Source: DASUHT01 sp038230835 (GTDB lineage: Bacteria; Actinomycetota; Thermoleophilia; Gaiellales; JAICJC01). Taken from it: a stretch of DNA of 64,000 nt. A program made the position numbers and the translations under genes. The notes beneath the pieces are model-generated. The model saw only the letters and a program-made list of their open reading frames with translations, was not told where the DNA came from and searched no databases. Where the stretch lies: positions 1 to 64,000 of the forward strand of contig JBBRMM010000015.1 of assembly GCA_038230835.1 (NCBI GenBank), in the 5' to 3' direction. Shown here piece by piece: positions 25,699-33,586 of the stretch (positions are counted from its first letter, which is position 1; each line of letters begins with the position of its first letter).

Positions 25699-25899
25699 TC
25701 AGACCAGGATCCGGGCGGCGGTGTGCGGTGTGCAGCCCTGCCCGAGGATGTCGACCGCCTGGTGAAGGTCGGCGCCGCTCTTGGCCACGCGCTCGGCCAC
25801 GCGCAGTGGATACCCGGCTCGCAGCAGGACATGGAGACGCCACGCCTCAACCTGCGACGCATGGTCCCGGACGGGTTCGACGAGCTCTACGGCTGCCAC
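25699..25899 (-). CDS. Small conserved-type hypothetical protein (66 aa)
   Basis: A short helical protein beginning at GTG 25899 (VAAVELVEPVRD). It contains WRLHVLLRAGYPLRVAERVA and DLHQAVDILGQGC followed by TAARILV. The WRxxxLLxAGYP...AERxA...DLHxAVxLxxxGC pattern is one I associate with small actinobacterial proteins of unknown function. It lies 31 bp upstream of xseA on the same strand, so it may be the first gene of an xse operon. Confidence 0.6.
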   Translation of the reverse strand: MAAVELVEPVRDHASQVEAWRLHVLLRAGYPLRVAERVAKSGADLHQAVDILGQGCTPHTAARILV

Positions 25900-25944
25900 C
25901 CAGTCATGGTATTGAGGCGCTCGGACGGCACCTGACCCACTTGA

Positions 25945-25950
25945 TACGCT
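25945..25950 (+). promoter_or_regulatory. -10-like hexamer for a leaderless start
   Basis: TACGCT is followed by 6 nt and then the ATG of the UbiA-like gene; no ribosome-binding site is present between them. Confidence 0.5.
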
Positions 25951-25956
25951 CGTCCC

Positions 25957-26940
25957 ATGAACCAGCGAGCTCTGCAGGGGGTGTGGCTCGAGGTGCGGGT
26001 GATCCCGGTGCTGCTGTGGAGTTTCTCGGCCCTCACCCTGGGCACCGCGGTGGCGGCGCACGGCCATGAGCTCCGGGTCGGCTACTACCTCGGAGCCGTG
26101 GCGCTGGGAGTGCTGATCCAGGGGATCCTCGCCCATACGGTCAACGAGATCGTGGACTGGCGATCGGGCACCGACGCCGACCCGTCACCGCGCGTCATCT
26201 CCGGCGGCAGCAAGGTGATTCGAAACGGCCTGCTGGGAACGCGCGGGCTGTGGATGCTGTTCGCGGTCGCGCTCGCGCTCACGGTGGCCCTCGGATTGGG
26301 GCTGATCCTCCGCCGCGGGGCTGTGATGCTCCCCTTCGGCCTGGCCGGCATGGCCGGAGCGCTGGTGTACTCGCTGCCCCCGGTGCGCGGTGCCTACCGG
26401 CCGTTCGTGGGCGAGGCGATCGCCTTCGGCTGCCTGGTGACGTGTGTGATCGGGGCCATCGTGCTCCAGGGCGGTCGGGTCGGCGCGCTCGGTACGGCCA
26501 CCGCCGTCGCTGTCGCCGCCTACGCCGTTTCGATGCTGATGGTGCACCACGATCTGGACCGGGACGCCGACCTGGCAGCCCGGCCGCCCAAGGTGACGAC
26601 GATCGTCCGGCTGGGTCGGGCGCGCGGGCATCTGTACGCGGTCGCGTGGTGCTGCGCGGCAATCGCTGCGGCCTTGGCGGCAGCGCTGCAGGAGCCGCGT
26701 CTGGTGCCCCTGGCGGTCGCCTATGCCGCCGGCCTTGCCGCGCATCTTCGCTGCCGTCCCGGGGACGTCGAATCGGTCACCCGGGCCGAGCTGGCGATCA
26801 TCCTGTGCGGCGTTTCGGGCGCGCTCGCGGCTTCGGCGCTGCTGGTGCCCGGCCTGGCCGTCACGGCGGTCGCCGCGGCGGCGGTGGTGGCGGTCGAGCT
26901 TCGCGTGGCTGTGCCACCGGCCGGCAGCCCGGCCGCATGA
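25957..26940 (+). CDS. UbiA-superfamily prenyltransferase-like membrane protein
   Basis: A 327-residue integral membrane protein with about eight hydrophobic segments. The first aspartate-rich motif is NEIVDWRSGTDAD (N/DxxxDxxxD, for Mg-diphosphate binding), and the second is in MVHHDLDRDADLAARPPKVT. This arrangement is typical of the UbiA/MenA fold, which attaches prenyl chains to aromatic or other acceptors. Which acceptor is used is unknown; a MenA-like or heme/chlorophyll-type role is possible. Its stop overlaps the start of the next gene (ATGA). Confidence 0.8.
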   Translation: MNQRALQGVWLEVRVIPVLLWSFSALTLGTAVAAHGHELRVGYYLGAVALGVLIQGILAHTVNEIVDWRSGTDADPSPRVISGGSKVIRNGLLGTRGLWMLFAVALALTVALGLGLILRRGAVMLPFGLAGMAGALVYSLPPVRGAYRPFVGEAIAFGCLVTCVIGAIVLQGGRVGALGTATAVAVAAYAVSMLMVHHDLDRDADLAARPPKVTTIVRLGRARGHLYAVAWCCAAIAAALAAALQEPRLVPLAVAYAAGLAAHLRCRPGDVESVTRAELAIILCGVSGALAASALLVPGLAVTAVAAAAVVAVELRVAVPPAGSPAA

Positions 26941-27623
26941 CTCTGGAGGACGAGCTCGCGCAGACGGCGGACACCGCGCAGCGCCTCGCGACTGCCGGCG
27001 AGCAGGTGGTGGCCGTGCTTGCCGCGGAGCCGGCCACCGGAGTGCGGGTTGACGTGGTGGCGTTCCGTCGGGGCGAGGAGATCGCGTACGTGGCGCTGGA
27101 CGGCCGCGGCGACCCGGTGGCGGATCGCCACCTGGTCGCTGACGCGGTCACGCTGATCGCGCTGGTAGAACGCGCTGAGGAGGTGTCGGCGGCCACCGAG
27201 GCGGATGCTCTCGCGCGCCGCTTCGCCGACGTGGCTGCGCAGGTCTCGGACACCGACGCGGCGCTCGCCGACGCCGCTCGCGCCGTGAGCGCCGCGGCGA
27301 CGCAGGTGGCCGCTGTCGCCGCCGGTCCGCGGGTGGCGACGCCCACCCTTCTCGACCGGCTGGGGGCGGTTGCAGCGCAGCTCGGAAGCGTGCTGGACGC
27401 CTTTGCCGGAGAGGCTGAACGGGTTGCCGCCAGGTCGGCGGCCGAGCCGGCACTGGCGGGGACCGCCGAGATCGCGTGGTCGGCGCTCGCCGAGGCCGCT
27501 CGAGCCGGCGATCCCGCCGGATTCGGCCAGTCGATGACCGCCGGTTCGGCCTCGGTGGGGTCGCTGGTAGAGGATGTGCTCGGCGCGTACATGGTGGCGC
27601 TGGACGACCAGGACGGGTCGTAG
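26937..27623 (+). CDS. Ala-rich helical protein of unknown function
   Basis: A 228-residue protein, translationally coupled to the UbiA-like gene. Residues 1-75 look like a small alpha/beta domain (VRVDVVAFRRGEEIAYVALD), and the rest is Ala-rich amphipathic helix, probably a helical bundle. No signal peptide or membrane segment. No family recognised; coupling suggests a soluble partner of the prenyltransferase or of the proline dehydrogenase downstream. Confidence 0.6.
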   Translation: MTLEDELAQTADTAQRLATAGEQVVAVLAAEPATGVRVDVVAFRRGEEIAYVALDGRGDPVADRHLVADAVTLIALVERAEEVSAATEADALARRFADVAAQVSDTDAALADAARAVSAAATQVAAVAAGPRVATPTLLDRLGAVAAQLGSVLDAFAGEAERVAARSAAEPALAGTAEIAWSALAEAARAGDPAGFGQSMTAGSASVGSLVEDVLGAYMVALDDQDGS

Positions 27624-27632
27624 GATTCGGCC

Positions 27633-28553
27633 ATGCGGATCGTCGATCGTGTGATCGCCGGCGCGCTCCCGGCCGTGCCACGGCCGTTGGTGCGCCGCTT
27701 TGCCGATCGCTACATGGCCGGCGAAACCCTGGGGCAGGCCGTCGCGACGGTGCGCCGGCTGAACGCGGTCGGCATCATGGCCACGGTCGACGTGCTCGGC
27801 GAGTTCGTGCGCCGGCCTGGCGAGGCCGATGCGACGGTGGTTGCCTACGAGCGCGTGCTCGACGCCATCGCCGAGTGCGGTCTGGATGCCAACATCTCCG
27901 TCAAGCTGTCGGCGCTCGGGCTGGAGATCGATCGCGAACTGGCTGCGGCCAACGCGGCTCGGTTGGCTCGGTCAGCCTCCGAGCACGAGATCTTCATGCG
28001 CGTCGACATGGAGCACAGCGGTCTCACCGACGCCACGCTGGGCGTCTACCGGGACCTGCGCGAGGCTGACTTCGAGCGGGTCGGGATTGTCATCCAGGCG
28101 TATCTGCGACGATCGCTCGCCGACCTGCGCAGTCTCCTTCCGCTGCGCCCGAACGTGCGCCTGGTCAAGGGTATCTACGTCGAACCGCGGGCGATCGCCT
28201 TCGCCGATCCCGGGGTGGTGCGGCGGAACTTCATCGAGCTGCTCGAGGAGCTCGTCGCGTCGGGCGCGTACGTGGCGGTCGCGACCCACGACCGGCGCCT
28301 CGTCGACGAGGCGCTGCGGCTGTTTCAACGGCACACCCTCGCGTCCGACCGGTACGAGTTTCAGATGTTGCTCGGCGTCACCGAGGACGTGCGCGACGAC
28401 CTCGTGTCGCAGGGACACCGGATGCGTGTCTACGTGCCGTTCGGAGAGGCCTGGTACGGCTACTCGGTGCGCCGCCTGAAGGAGAACCCGAGCATCGCCG
28501 GCCACGTCGCGCGCGACGTCGTCCGCTCGCTCGTCCCGCGCCGCCACTCCTGA
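27633..28553 (+). CDS. Proline dehydrogenase (monofunctional)
   Basis: A 306-residue FAD enzyme that oxidises proline to pyrroline-5-carboxylate. The TIM-barrel core has ANISVKLSALGLEID, IFMRVDMEHSGLTD, VRLVKGIYVEP and VAVATHDRRLV. The substrate/FAD end is YEFQMLLGV...RVYVPFGEAWYGYSVRRLKENP, the standard proline-dehydrogenase signature. TAGGAT at 27621-27626 lies exactly 6 nt before the ATG, so the transcript is probably leaderless. No pyrroline-5-carboxylate dehydrogenase gene is adjacent. Confidence 0.92.
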   Translation: MRIVDRVIAGALPAVPRPLVRRFADRYMAGETLGQAVATVRRLNAVGIMATVDVLGEFVRRPGEADATVVAYERVLDAIAECGLDANISVKLSALGLEIDRELAAANAARLARSASEHEIFMRVDMEHSGLTDATLGVYRDLREADFERVGIVIQAYLRRSLADLRSLLPLRPNVRLVKGIYVEPRAIAFADPGVVRRNFIELLEELVASGAYVAVATHDRRLVDEALRLFQRHTLASDRYEFQMLLGVTEDVRDDLVSQGHRMRVYVPFGEAWYGYSVRRLKENPSIAGHVARDVVRSLVPRRHS

Positions 28554-28757
28554 CTAGTGCCCGAGCTCGGGGCCCTTGCTCGCAGCGTGGCCGAGTTGGT
28601 CGAGCTCGACCAACCTCTGCTGGGCATAGCGGCGGACCGGGTCGCCGGGCGGGAGGTCGGCCACCAACGCCACCAGTCTGTCCGCGATCTGGTAGGCGAA
28701 CTGCGGAGTGGCGGGGCCCCACAGGGCGTCGACATCGCGGATCGTTGGTGCGCTCAC
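28554..28757 (-). CDS. Small hypothetical protein (67 aa)
   Basis: A small protein containing TIRDVDALWGPATPQFAYQI and DRLVALVADLPPGDPVRRYA. The DALxGPATPxFAYQ...PVRRYxxxxxxxLDxLG pattern recurs in small actinobacterial proteins of unknown role. TAGACT at 28766-28771 lies 8 nt before the GTG at 28757, supporting a leaderless start there rather than a TTG that would overlap the hexamer. Its stop codon immediately abuts that of the convergent proline dehydrogenase. Confidence 0.6.
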   Translation of the reverse strand: MSAPTIRDVDALWGPATPQFAYQIADRLVALVADLPPGDPVRRYAQQRLVELDQLGHAASKGPELGH

Positions 28758-28800
28758 AGCGGCCAAGTCTACCGGCCGGGCGTCTCCGAGCCGCGCAGCG

Positions 28801-28833
28801 CGTCACCACTTGTTCACGAACTCGTCACCACGG
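28801..28833 (+). promoter_or_regulatory. PHO-box-like array before the PhoU-like gene
   Basis: Three consecutive 11-bp units, CGTCACCACTT, GTTCACGAACT and CGTCACCACGG, keep TCAC in register. The array ends 16 bp before TTAGAT (28850-28855), a plausible -10 site, as expected for a PhoP/PhoB-type activator. Confidence 0.75.
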
Positions 28834-28874
28834 CGCGACCCACGCCGCGTTAGATGGAGGTCACACTCTGACGT

Positions 28875-29510
28875 ATGGTGACCGTACACAGCGTGATCGA
28901 ACTCGAGCATCTCGAGCGCGCCCTGGACGAGAGCGGGGAGTTCGTGCTGAGGCTCGTCAAAGCATCCGCTCGCGCGTTTGCGGACGGCGATCCGGTGCTC
29001 GCCCAGGTGGTTGCGGCACTGGAGCCGGACGTGTGGGCCGACCAGCAACGGATCGCTGTTGCGGTGGCAAGGGTCCGCGGTGATCGATCGGTGTCCGACG
29101 CCGAGTTGCGCCGGGCGGTGACGGTCGATCGCGTGAACCAGGAGCTGCAGGCGATTGCAGAGCAGGCGGTGACGGTCGGCCGGCTGATCGCCCGCGCACC
29201 GGCCGGACCCCGGGCGACCATCGCCGAACTGGATGAGCTCGGCTTGGCCGTCGGTGCGAGTCTCAACGGCGCGCTGGGAGCGGTCTCGGCAGGCCGCGAC
29301 GGCGCGGCGATGCCATTGGAGGTGACGGAGCTTCTGATCGACGAGGCTGTCCGCGACGCCACGGCGGCGGTGATGGCGCGCTCGATCGAGCCCGGCCGTC
29401 GCGAGTGGGGGTTGCGGGCCATGGTCGCGCTGCGCTGCCTGCGCAGGATCGGGCGCCATGCCCTTCGGGTGGCTGCGCAGACCGGTCCCCTCACCGAGCC
29501 TCGCGGCTAA
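28875..29510 (+). CDS. PhoU-like helical protein
   Basis: A 211-residue all-helical soluble protein. Helices such as DVWADQQRIAVAVARVRGD, VNQELQAIAEQAVTVGRLIA and ALRCLRRIGRHALRVA recall the PhoU three-helix repeats (the ExxxD and LERIGD positions), although the metal-binding acidic motifs are weakened. PhoU proteins damp PhoR signalling when phosphate is plentiful. The assignment is supported by the 11-bp PHO-like array just upstream and by the response regulator 14 bp downstream. Confidence 0.55.
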   Translation: MVTVHSVIELEHLERALDESGEFVLRLVKASARAFADGDPVLAQVVAALEPDVWADQQRIAVAVARVRGDRSVSDAELRRAVTVDRVNQELQAIAEQAVTVGRLIARAPAGPRATIAELDELGLAVGASLNGALGAVSAGRDGAAMPLEVTELLIDEAVRDATAAVMARSIEPGRREWGLRAMVALRCLRRIGRHALRVAAQTGPLTEPRG

Positions 29511-29524
29511 GCGAGCGAGCCCGC

Positions 29525-30238
29525 GTGCCGCGCATCCTGATCGCTGAGGACGACGCGGTGATCGCCTCGGCGATGGCAACCCACCTGCGCCATGCGGGGT
29601 TCGACGTCGAGGTGGCCGACGACGGTGACCGAGCGATGCGCAAGCTCCGTTTCGAGCGGCCGGACGTCGCGGTGGTCGATCTGATGCTGCCCGGCATGGA
29701 CGGTTGGCGGATCACCGAAGGGCTGCGCGAGGAGGGCATGCGGATGCCGGTGATCATCGTCAGCGCCCGCGCCTCGGAGCAGGACAAGGTGCACGCGCTG
29801 CAGATCGGGGCCGACGACTACCTGGCCAAGCCGTTCGGCATGGCCGAGCTGGTCGCCCGCGTGCAGGCAGCCCTGCGGCGAAGTCGCACAGCGGTCGAGC
29901 CCGCGTCGCACGCCGACAGGATCGAGGTGCCGGGACTGGTGGTGGACCCCGACCTGCACCGAGCGGCTCTGGACGGGCACGACGCCGGCCTCACCGCACT
30001 CGAGTTCCGGCTGCTGTACGTGCTGGCGGCCGAACAGGGGCGGGCGCTCACCCGCGACCAGTTGCAGCAGCGGGTGTGGGGCGTCCCGTACCGGCCGCGC
30101 GACCGCTCGGTTGACGTCTGCATTCGCAAGCTGCGGGAGAAGCTCGACCGCCGGTCGTTGACGCACACGTACATCCAGACCCACTACGGGGTCGGCTACC
30201 GCTTCGACCCGTTGGAGAAGACGGCGGCCACCGCCTGA
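29525..30238 (+). CDS. OmpR/PhoB-family response regulator
   Basis: A 237-residue two-domain regulator. The receiver domain (1-120) has the acidic pair EDD, phospho-acceptor Asp in VVDLMLPGMDGW, and DDYLAKPF. The C-terminal winged helix has TALEFRLLYVLAAEQG, LTRDQLQQRVWG and SVDVCIRKLREKL...HYGVGYRF. GTG start at 29525, 14 bp after the PhoU-like gene. No histidine kinase is next to it; the PhoR-like kinase at 35943 is a candidate partner. Confidence 0.9.
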   Translation: MPRILIAEDDAVIASAMATHLRHAGFDVEVADDGDRAMRKLRFERPDVAVVDLMLPGMDGWRITEGLREEGMRMPVIIVSARASEQDKVHALQIGADDYLAKPFGMAELVARVQAALRRSRTAVEPASHADRIEVPGLVVDPDLHRAALDGHDAGLTALEFRLLYVLAAEQGRALTRDQLQQRVWGVPYRPRDRSVDVCIRKLREKLDRRSLTHTYIQTHYGVGYRFDPLEKTAATA

Positions 30239-30281
30239 GAGCGCCTGCTCTGGAGCACGTTGCGGGTGCTACCGTTTGGTC

Positions 30282-30572
30282 ATGCAGGACGCTCCCGCGA
30301 TCGGCCGGCATGTCAGCGCGAAGGCGGTCGTCTCGCTCGCGCTCTCGACGCTGTTCATCGTCGTCCCGCTGATCCCCTCGGCCGCTGCCGTGATCGTCGG
30401 CACCAGCGCCCGGCGTGAGATCCGGCGTGACCGCTCGCTGACCGGGGAGGGCCTGGCCCAGGCCGGCGTGATCCTGGGGGTGGTCGGGACGCTGGTGTGG
30501 CTGGCGGTGCTGCTGGCGGTGCTGTTCTTCATCGACGAGGCCCGCAGCCTGAACTTCCGGCTGTCCGGCTAG
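30282..30572 (+). CDS. Small two-helix membrane protein (DUF4190-like)
   Basis: A 96-residue protein with two transmembrane helices (VVSLALSTLFIVVPLIPSAA, AGVILGVVGTLVWLAVLLA) separated by a basic loop with GTSARREIRRDRSLTGEGLA. The SxxLG...IVxGxxARREIRR...GxGLAxAGxxLG pattern is that of the DUF4190 group, of unknown role. TACCGT lies shortly before the ATG. The TAG stop is inside the left arm of the 202-bp palindromic element. Confidence 0.75.
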   Translation: MQDAPAIGRHVSAKAVVSLALSTLFIVVPLIPSAAAVIVGTSARREIRRDRSLTGEGLAQAGVILGVVGTLVWLAVLLAVLFFIDEARSLNFRLSG

Positions 30573-30770
30573 ATGGTTGATCGATATCTCCGTGGTGTCC
30601 TGGGCGGCGAGAACCGAGCCTCGCCAGGACGCAGGGAGCGCCAATACCCTGAGTATTGGCGCGACCGAGGACACCGCGAGGCGACAGTTCGCAGCCGCAG
30701 CCCCACCAACCCTCGCCCACCACAACCGTCGCGCGGCCAGGCCCGCGCGAGATATCGATCAACCATCTAG
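30569..30770. repeat. Palindromic intergenic element, copy 2
   Basis: A perfect 22-bp inverted repeat (left arm 30569-30590, containing GGTTGATCGATATCTC; right arm 30749-30770) encloses a core with a 10-bp hairpin GCGCCAATAC/CCTGA/GTATTGGCGC (30638-30662). The closing base pair is C-G here and G-C in copy 1. It fills the gap between two convergent genes; the left arm includes the upstream stop codon and the right arm ends 4 bp before the convergent ATPase stop. Confidence 0.75.
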
Positions 30771-30774
30771 CGCC

Positions 30775-31965
30775 TCAAGCCGTCACCGGAGGCCGAACCC
30801 CGATCGCCAGACCGCTGTCGAGGTCGAAGAAGTGGAAGCGCGCCGGATCGATCGAGATCCGCGCGCCGGCGCCCGGTCGCGCATCCGTGCGCGGATCGAC
30901 ACAGGCGGTGCAGACCGACCGTCCCTCGCCGGCCACCAGCGGCACAAGCAGGTCGTCGCCCTCGTCCGACCGCGCCTGCGCGACGATCTCCTCGGCCGCG
31001 GGCTTGGCCGCCAGCGTGAAGATCAGGTTCACCTGCGAGCCCAGCTCTTCTGCCACGTCGATCTGAACCTCGATGTTCGGGCGCGAGTCGTCCGGCCACA
31101 CGGCGGCATCTTCGAAGTCGGACGGGCGGATGCCCAGGGCGACGGTGCGACCGTCGTGGTCGGACAGGTCGTGCTCGGATGCCAGGGGTAACCGGTAGTC
31201 GCCGAAGGCCACCTCCCGGCCCTCGACCTGCGCCTCGAACAGGTTCATCGACGGCGACCCGATGAAGGCTGCGACGAACAGGTTGGCCGGCCTGTGGTAG
31301 AGCTCCTGGGGCGCGTCGAGCTGCTGGACGACGCCGTCGCGCATGACGGCCACGCGATCGCCGAGCGTCATCGCCTCGACCTGGTCATGGGTGACGTAGA
31401 TGGTCGTCGTGTGCAGCCTGTCGCGCAGCCGCGCCAACTCGCCACGCATCTGCACCCGCAGCTTGGCGTCCAGATTCGACAGCGGCTCGTCCATCAGAAA
31501 CGCCTGCGGTTCGCGCACCATCGCCCGGCCCATCGCCACCCGCTGCCGCTGCCCGCCTGAGAGCGCCGCGGGCTTGCGGTCGAGCAGCGGTTCCAGGCCG
31601 AGAATCTGCGCCACGTCGTTCACCTTGGCGGTGATCTCGGACTTGGGCCGGCGGCGCAGCCGGAGCCCGATGCTGAGGTTCTGGCGCACCGTCATGTGTG
31701 GATAGAGGGCGTAGTTCTGGAAGACCATGGCGATGTCTCGGTCGCGGGGCGCGGTGTCGGTCACCACCCGCTCGCCGATCACCACCTCGCCTTCGGTCAG
31801 CTCCTCGAGGCCGGCGACGATTCGCAGCAGGGTGGACTTCCCGCACCCGGACGGCCCGACCAGCACCATGAACTCGCCGTCGGCGATCTCCATCGACACG
31901 TGGTCGACCGCGACCACGTCGCCGGGGAACACCTTGGTCACCTCTTCCAACAGGATCCTGGCCAT
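30775..31965 (-). CDS. Carbohydrate ABC transporter ATPase (MsmK/UgpC type)
   Basis: A 396-residue intact ATPase. Walker A is [11 protein letters not shown], the Q-loop is in [17 protein letters not shown], the signature [14 protein letters not shown], Walker [16 protein letters not shown], and the switch His in [10 protein letters not shown]. The C-terminal TOBE/regulatory domain (residues about 240-390) is typical of multi-sugar importers, whose ATPase often serves several permease systems. No sugar permeases are adjacent, so it probably acts as a shared energiser. Confidence 0.93.
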   Translation of the reverse strand: MARILLEEVTKVFPGDVVAVDHVSMEIADGEFMVLVGPSGCGKSTLLRIVAGLEELTEGEVVIGERVVTDTAPRDRDIAMVFQNYALYPHMTVRQNLSIGLRLRRRPKSEITAKVNDVAQILGLEPLLDRKPAALSGGQRQRVAMGRAMVREPQAFLMDEPLSNLDAKLRVQMRGELARLRDRLHTTTIYVTHDQVEAMTLGDRVAVMRDGVVQQLDAPQELYHRPANLFVAAFIGSPSMNLFEAQVEGREVAFGDYRLPLASEHDLSDHDGRTVALGIRPSDFEDAAVWPDDSRPNIEVQIDVAEELGSQVNLIFTLAAKPAAEEIVAQARSDEGDDLLVPLVAGEGRSVCTACVDPRTDARPGAGARISIDPARFHFFDLDSGLAIGVRPPVTA

Positions 31966-31991
31966 GTCCGGTCCTCCTCGGGCGAAGCTTC

Positions 31992-32990
31992 TCAGGTAAA
32001 GCGGTCTGCAGTCAATTCCGCGCGCACGCGGGTGGCGGCGGCGCGCCGAGCCCCGATCCGGTCGAGTCCCATCAGCGCCGCGCCGAGCACGGGCGGCGCG
32101 TGCAACACGATCACCCTCGCCCCGGGAGCCGCCTCGGCGATACCGGCCCGCACGTGCGAGTGGAAGCGCACCGAGCCGCTGCGGGCGATACCTCCCCCCA
32201 GCACCACGTCCAGCGCGTGCCGCACCAGCCGCAGCCGCCGCACGGCGGCGCCGACGAGGGTCACCACCTCCTCCGACATCCGATCGACGATCGCGGCCGC
32301 CACCGGATCACCGGCGTCGGCCGTGCGCAGCACCACCGGGGCCAGAGACAACAGCCGGCGCTCGCTGACGGTGCCCAGGTGCACCGCGGTCATCGCCTCG
32401 ATCGGCCGGCGAACGCCGAGGTGCGCACAGACCGCGGCTTCGAGTGCGGTGCGCGGCCCGCGGCCGTCGCGTGCGCGCACTGCCGCTCCGATCGCCTCCA
32501 CCCACAGATCGCCGCCGCCGCCCATGCCGTCGCCCGAGATTGCTCCCAGGGCCGGGAAGCGGACGACCTTGCCGGTCGGGCCGACGCCGGTGCAGTTCAT
32601 GCCCGTCCCGCACACCACGCCGACGCCCCAGTCGGCTTCGGTGCCTGCGCGCAGGACCGCGAAGGTGTCGTTGCGAAGCAGCAGCTGTTCGGCCATCCCC
32701 TCCCGGCGGACGGCAGCCAGGATCCGGTGATCGTCCACGGGCAGGTCGGCGCCCGCCAGGCACAACGCGCCCATCTCGGCCACCGGCCCGGCGTCGGGGT
32801 CGATGCCGATCCGCCGGGCGGCCCGGCGCACCGCACGGCGCAGCGTGACCACCGACGGTTCGTGCTCGGCGGGCTGAAAAGATGCACCCGACGCTCGCAC
32901 CGCCGACAGCACCCGGCCGTCCCGCCCGAGCAGCGCCACGTCCATCTTCGAGCCGCCGCCGTCCACCGCGAGCACTGCCGCCCGCTTCAC
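31992..32990 (-). CDS. BadF/BadG-type ATPase; N-acetylglucosamine-kinase-like sugar kinase
   Basis: A 332-residue ASKHA-fold kinase. The N-terminal phosphate-1 motif is [18 protein letters not shown], the phosphate-2 region is [17 protein letters not shown], and the adenosine motif is [12 protein letters not shown]. This resembles eukaryotic-type GlcNAc kinases of the BadF/BadG/BcrA group, which phosphorylate amino sugars. The GTG start at 32990 overlaps the deacetylase stop (GTGA), so the kinase is translated after the deacetylase. Amino-sugar use is consistent with deacetylase, kinase and SIS neighbours. Confidence 0.82.
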   Translation of the reverse strand: MKRAAVLAVDGGGSKMDVALLGRDGRVLSAVRASGASFQPAEHEPSVVTLRRAVRRAARRIGIDPDAGPVAEMGALCLAGADLPVDDHRILAAVRREGMAEQLLLRNDTFAVLRAGTEADWGVGVVCGTGMNCTGVGPTGKVVRFPALGAISGDGMGGGGDLWVEAIGAAVRARDGRGPRTALEAAVCAHLGVRRPIEAMTAVHLGTVSERRLLSLAPVVLRTADAGDPVAAAIVDRMSEEVVTLVGAAVRRLRLVRHALDVVLGGGIARSGSVRFHSHVRAGIAEAAPGARVIVLHAPPVLGAALMGLDRIGARRAAATRVRAELTADRFT

Positions 32991-33583
32991 GGACGCACCG
33001 TCTCGTCCAGACCGACCAACCGAGCTCCGGCGTCGCGCAGCCCACCCACGATCGGTCCGATCGCCTCGCCGGTGGCGTGCGGCCAGCTGTGCAGCAGGAC
33101 GACCGCGCCGTCGCCGTGGGCGAGCGCCGCCGCGACCACCTCCCGCGCAAGCTCTGATGACGACCTGCCGCCCTCCCAGTCGCGCACGTCCACGTCCCAG
33201 TGCTGATGACGGTAACCCACCCGATCGAGTGCGGCCCGCACCCGGGGATCGTCGGATCCATCCCCGAACGGGCAGCGGAACCACGGTCTGGTCTCGGCGC
33301 CCGTGATCGCGAGGATCACCTCCCGCGCACACGTCACGTCGGCCTCGATGCCCTCGTCGGTGAGCATGTCCATCGGTGCGTGATGCTGAGAATGGTTGCC
33401 GATCAGGTGGCCCCCTGAGGCGATCCGCCGGGCGGTATCGGGGTAGGCCTCGGCCCAGCGGCCCTGGAGGAAGAAGCTGGCCCTTGCGGAGAGGCGCTCG
33501 AGCTCGTCGACCACCCGCTCCTGCGTGCCGGCGGCGGCCGGGCGGTCCCAGTGCTCGGTGTCGATGGTCAGAGCGATCCGCAT
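32987..33583 (-). CDS. Polysaccharide deacetylase (NodB homology domain)
   Basis: A 198-residue NodB-fold protein with no signal peptide, so probably cytosolic. Motif 1 is ALTIDTEHWDRP (TxDxEHW instead of TFDDG), motif 2 HLIGNHSQHH with the two metal His, motif 3 RPWFRCPFGDG, and motif 4 with DVDVRDW and VLLHSWP. The TxDxEHW form and cytosolic location suggest a small sugar substrate rather than a polymer. It lies 3 bp after the SIS gene and overlaps the kinase gene. Confidence 0.82.
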   Translation of the reverse strand: MRIALTIDTEHWDRPAAAGTQERVVDELERLSARASFFLQGRWAEAYPDTARRIASGGHLIGNHSQHHAPMDMLTDEGIEADVTCAREVILAITGAETRPWFRCPFGDGSDDPRVRAALDRVGYRHQHWDVDVRDWEGGRSSSELAREVVAAALAHGDGAVVLLHSWPHATGEAIGPIVGGLRDAGARLVGLDETVRP

Positions 33584-33586
33584 CGC

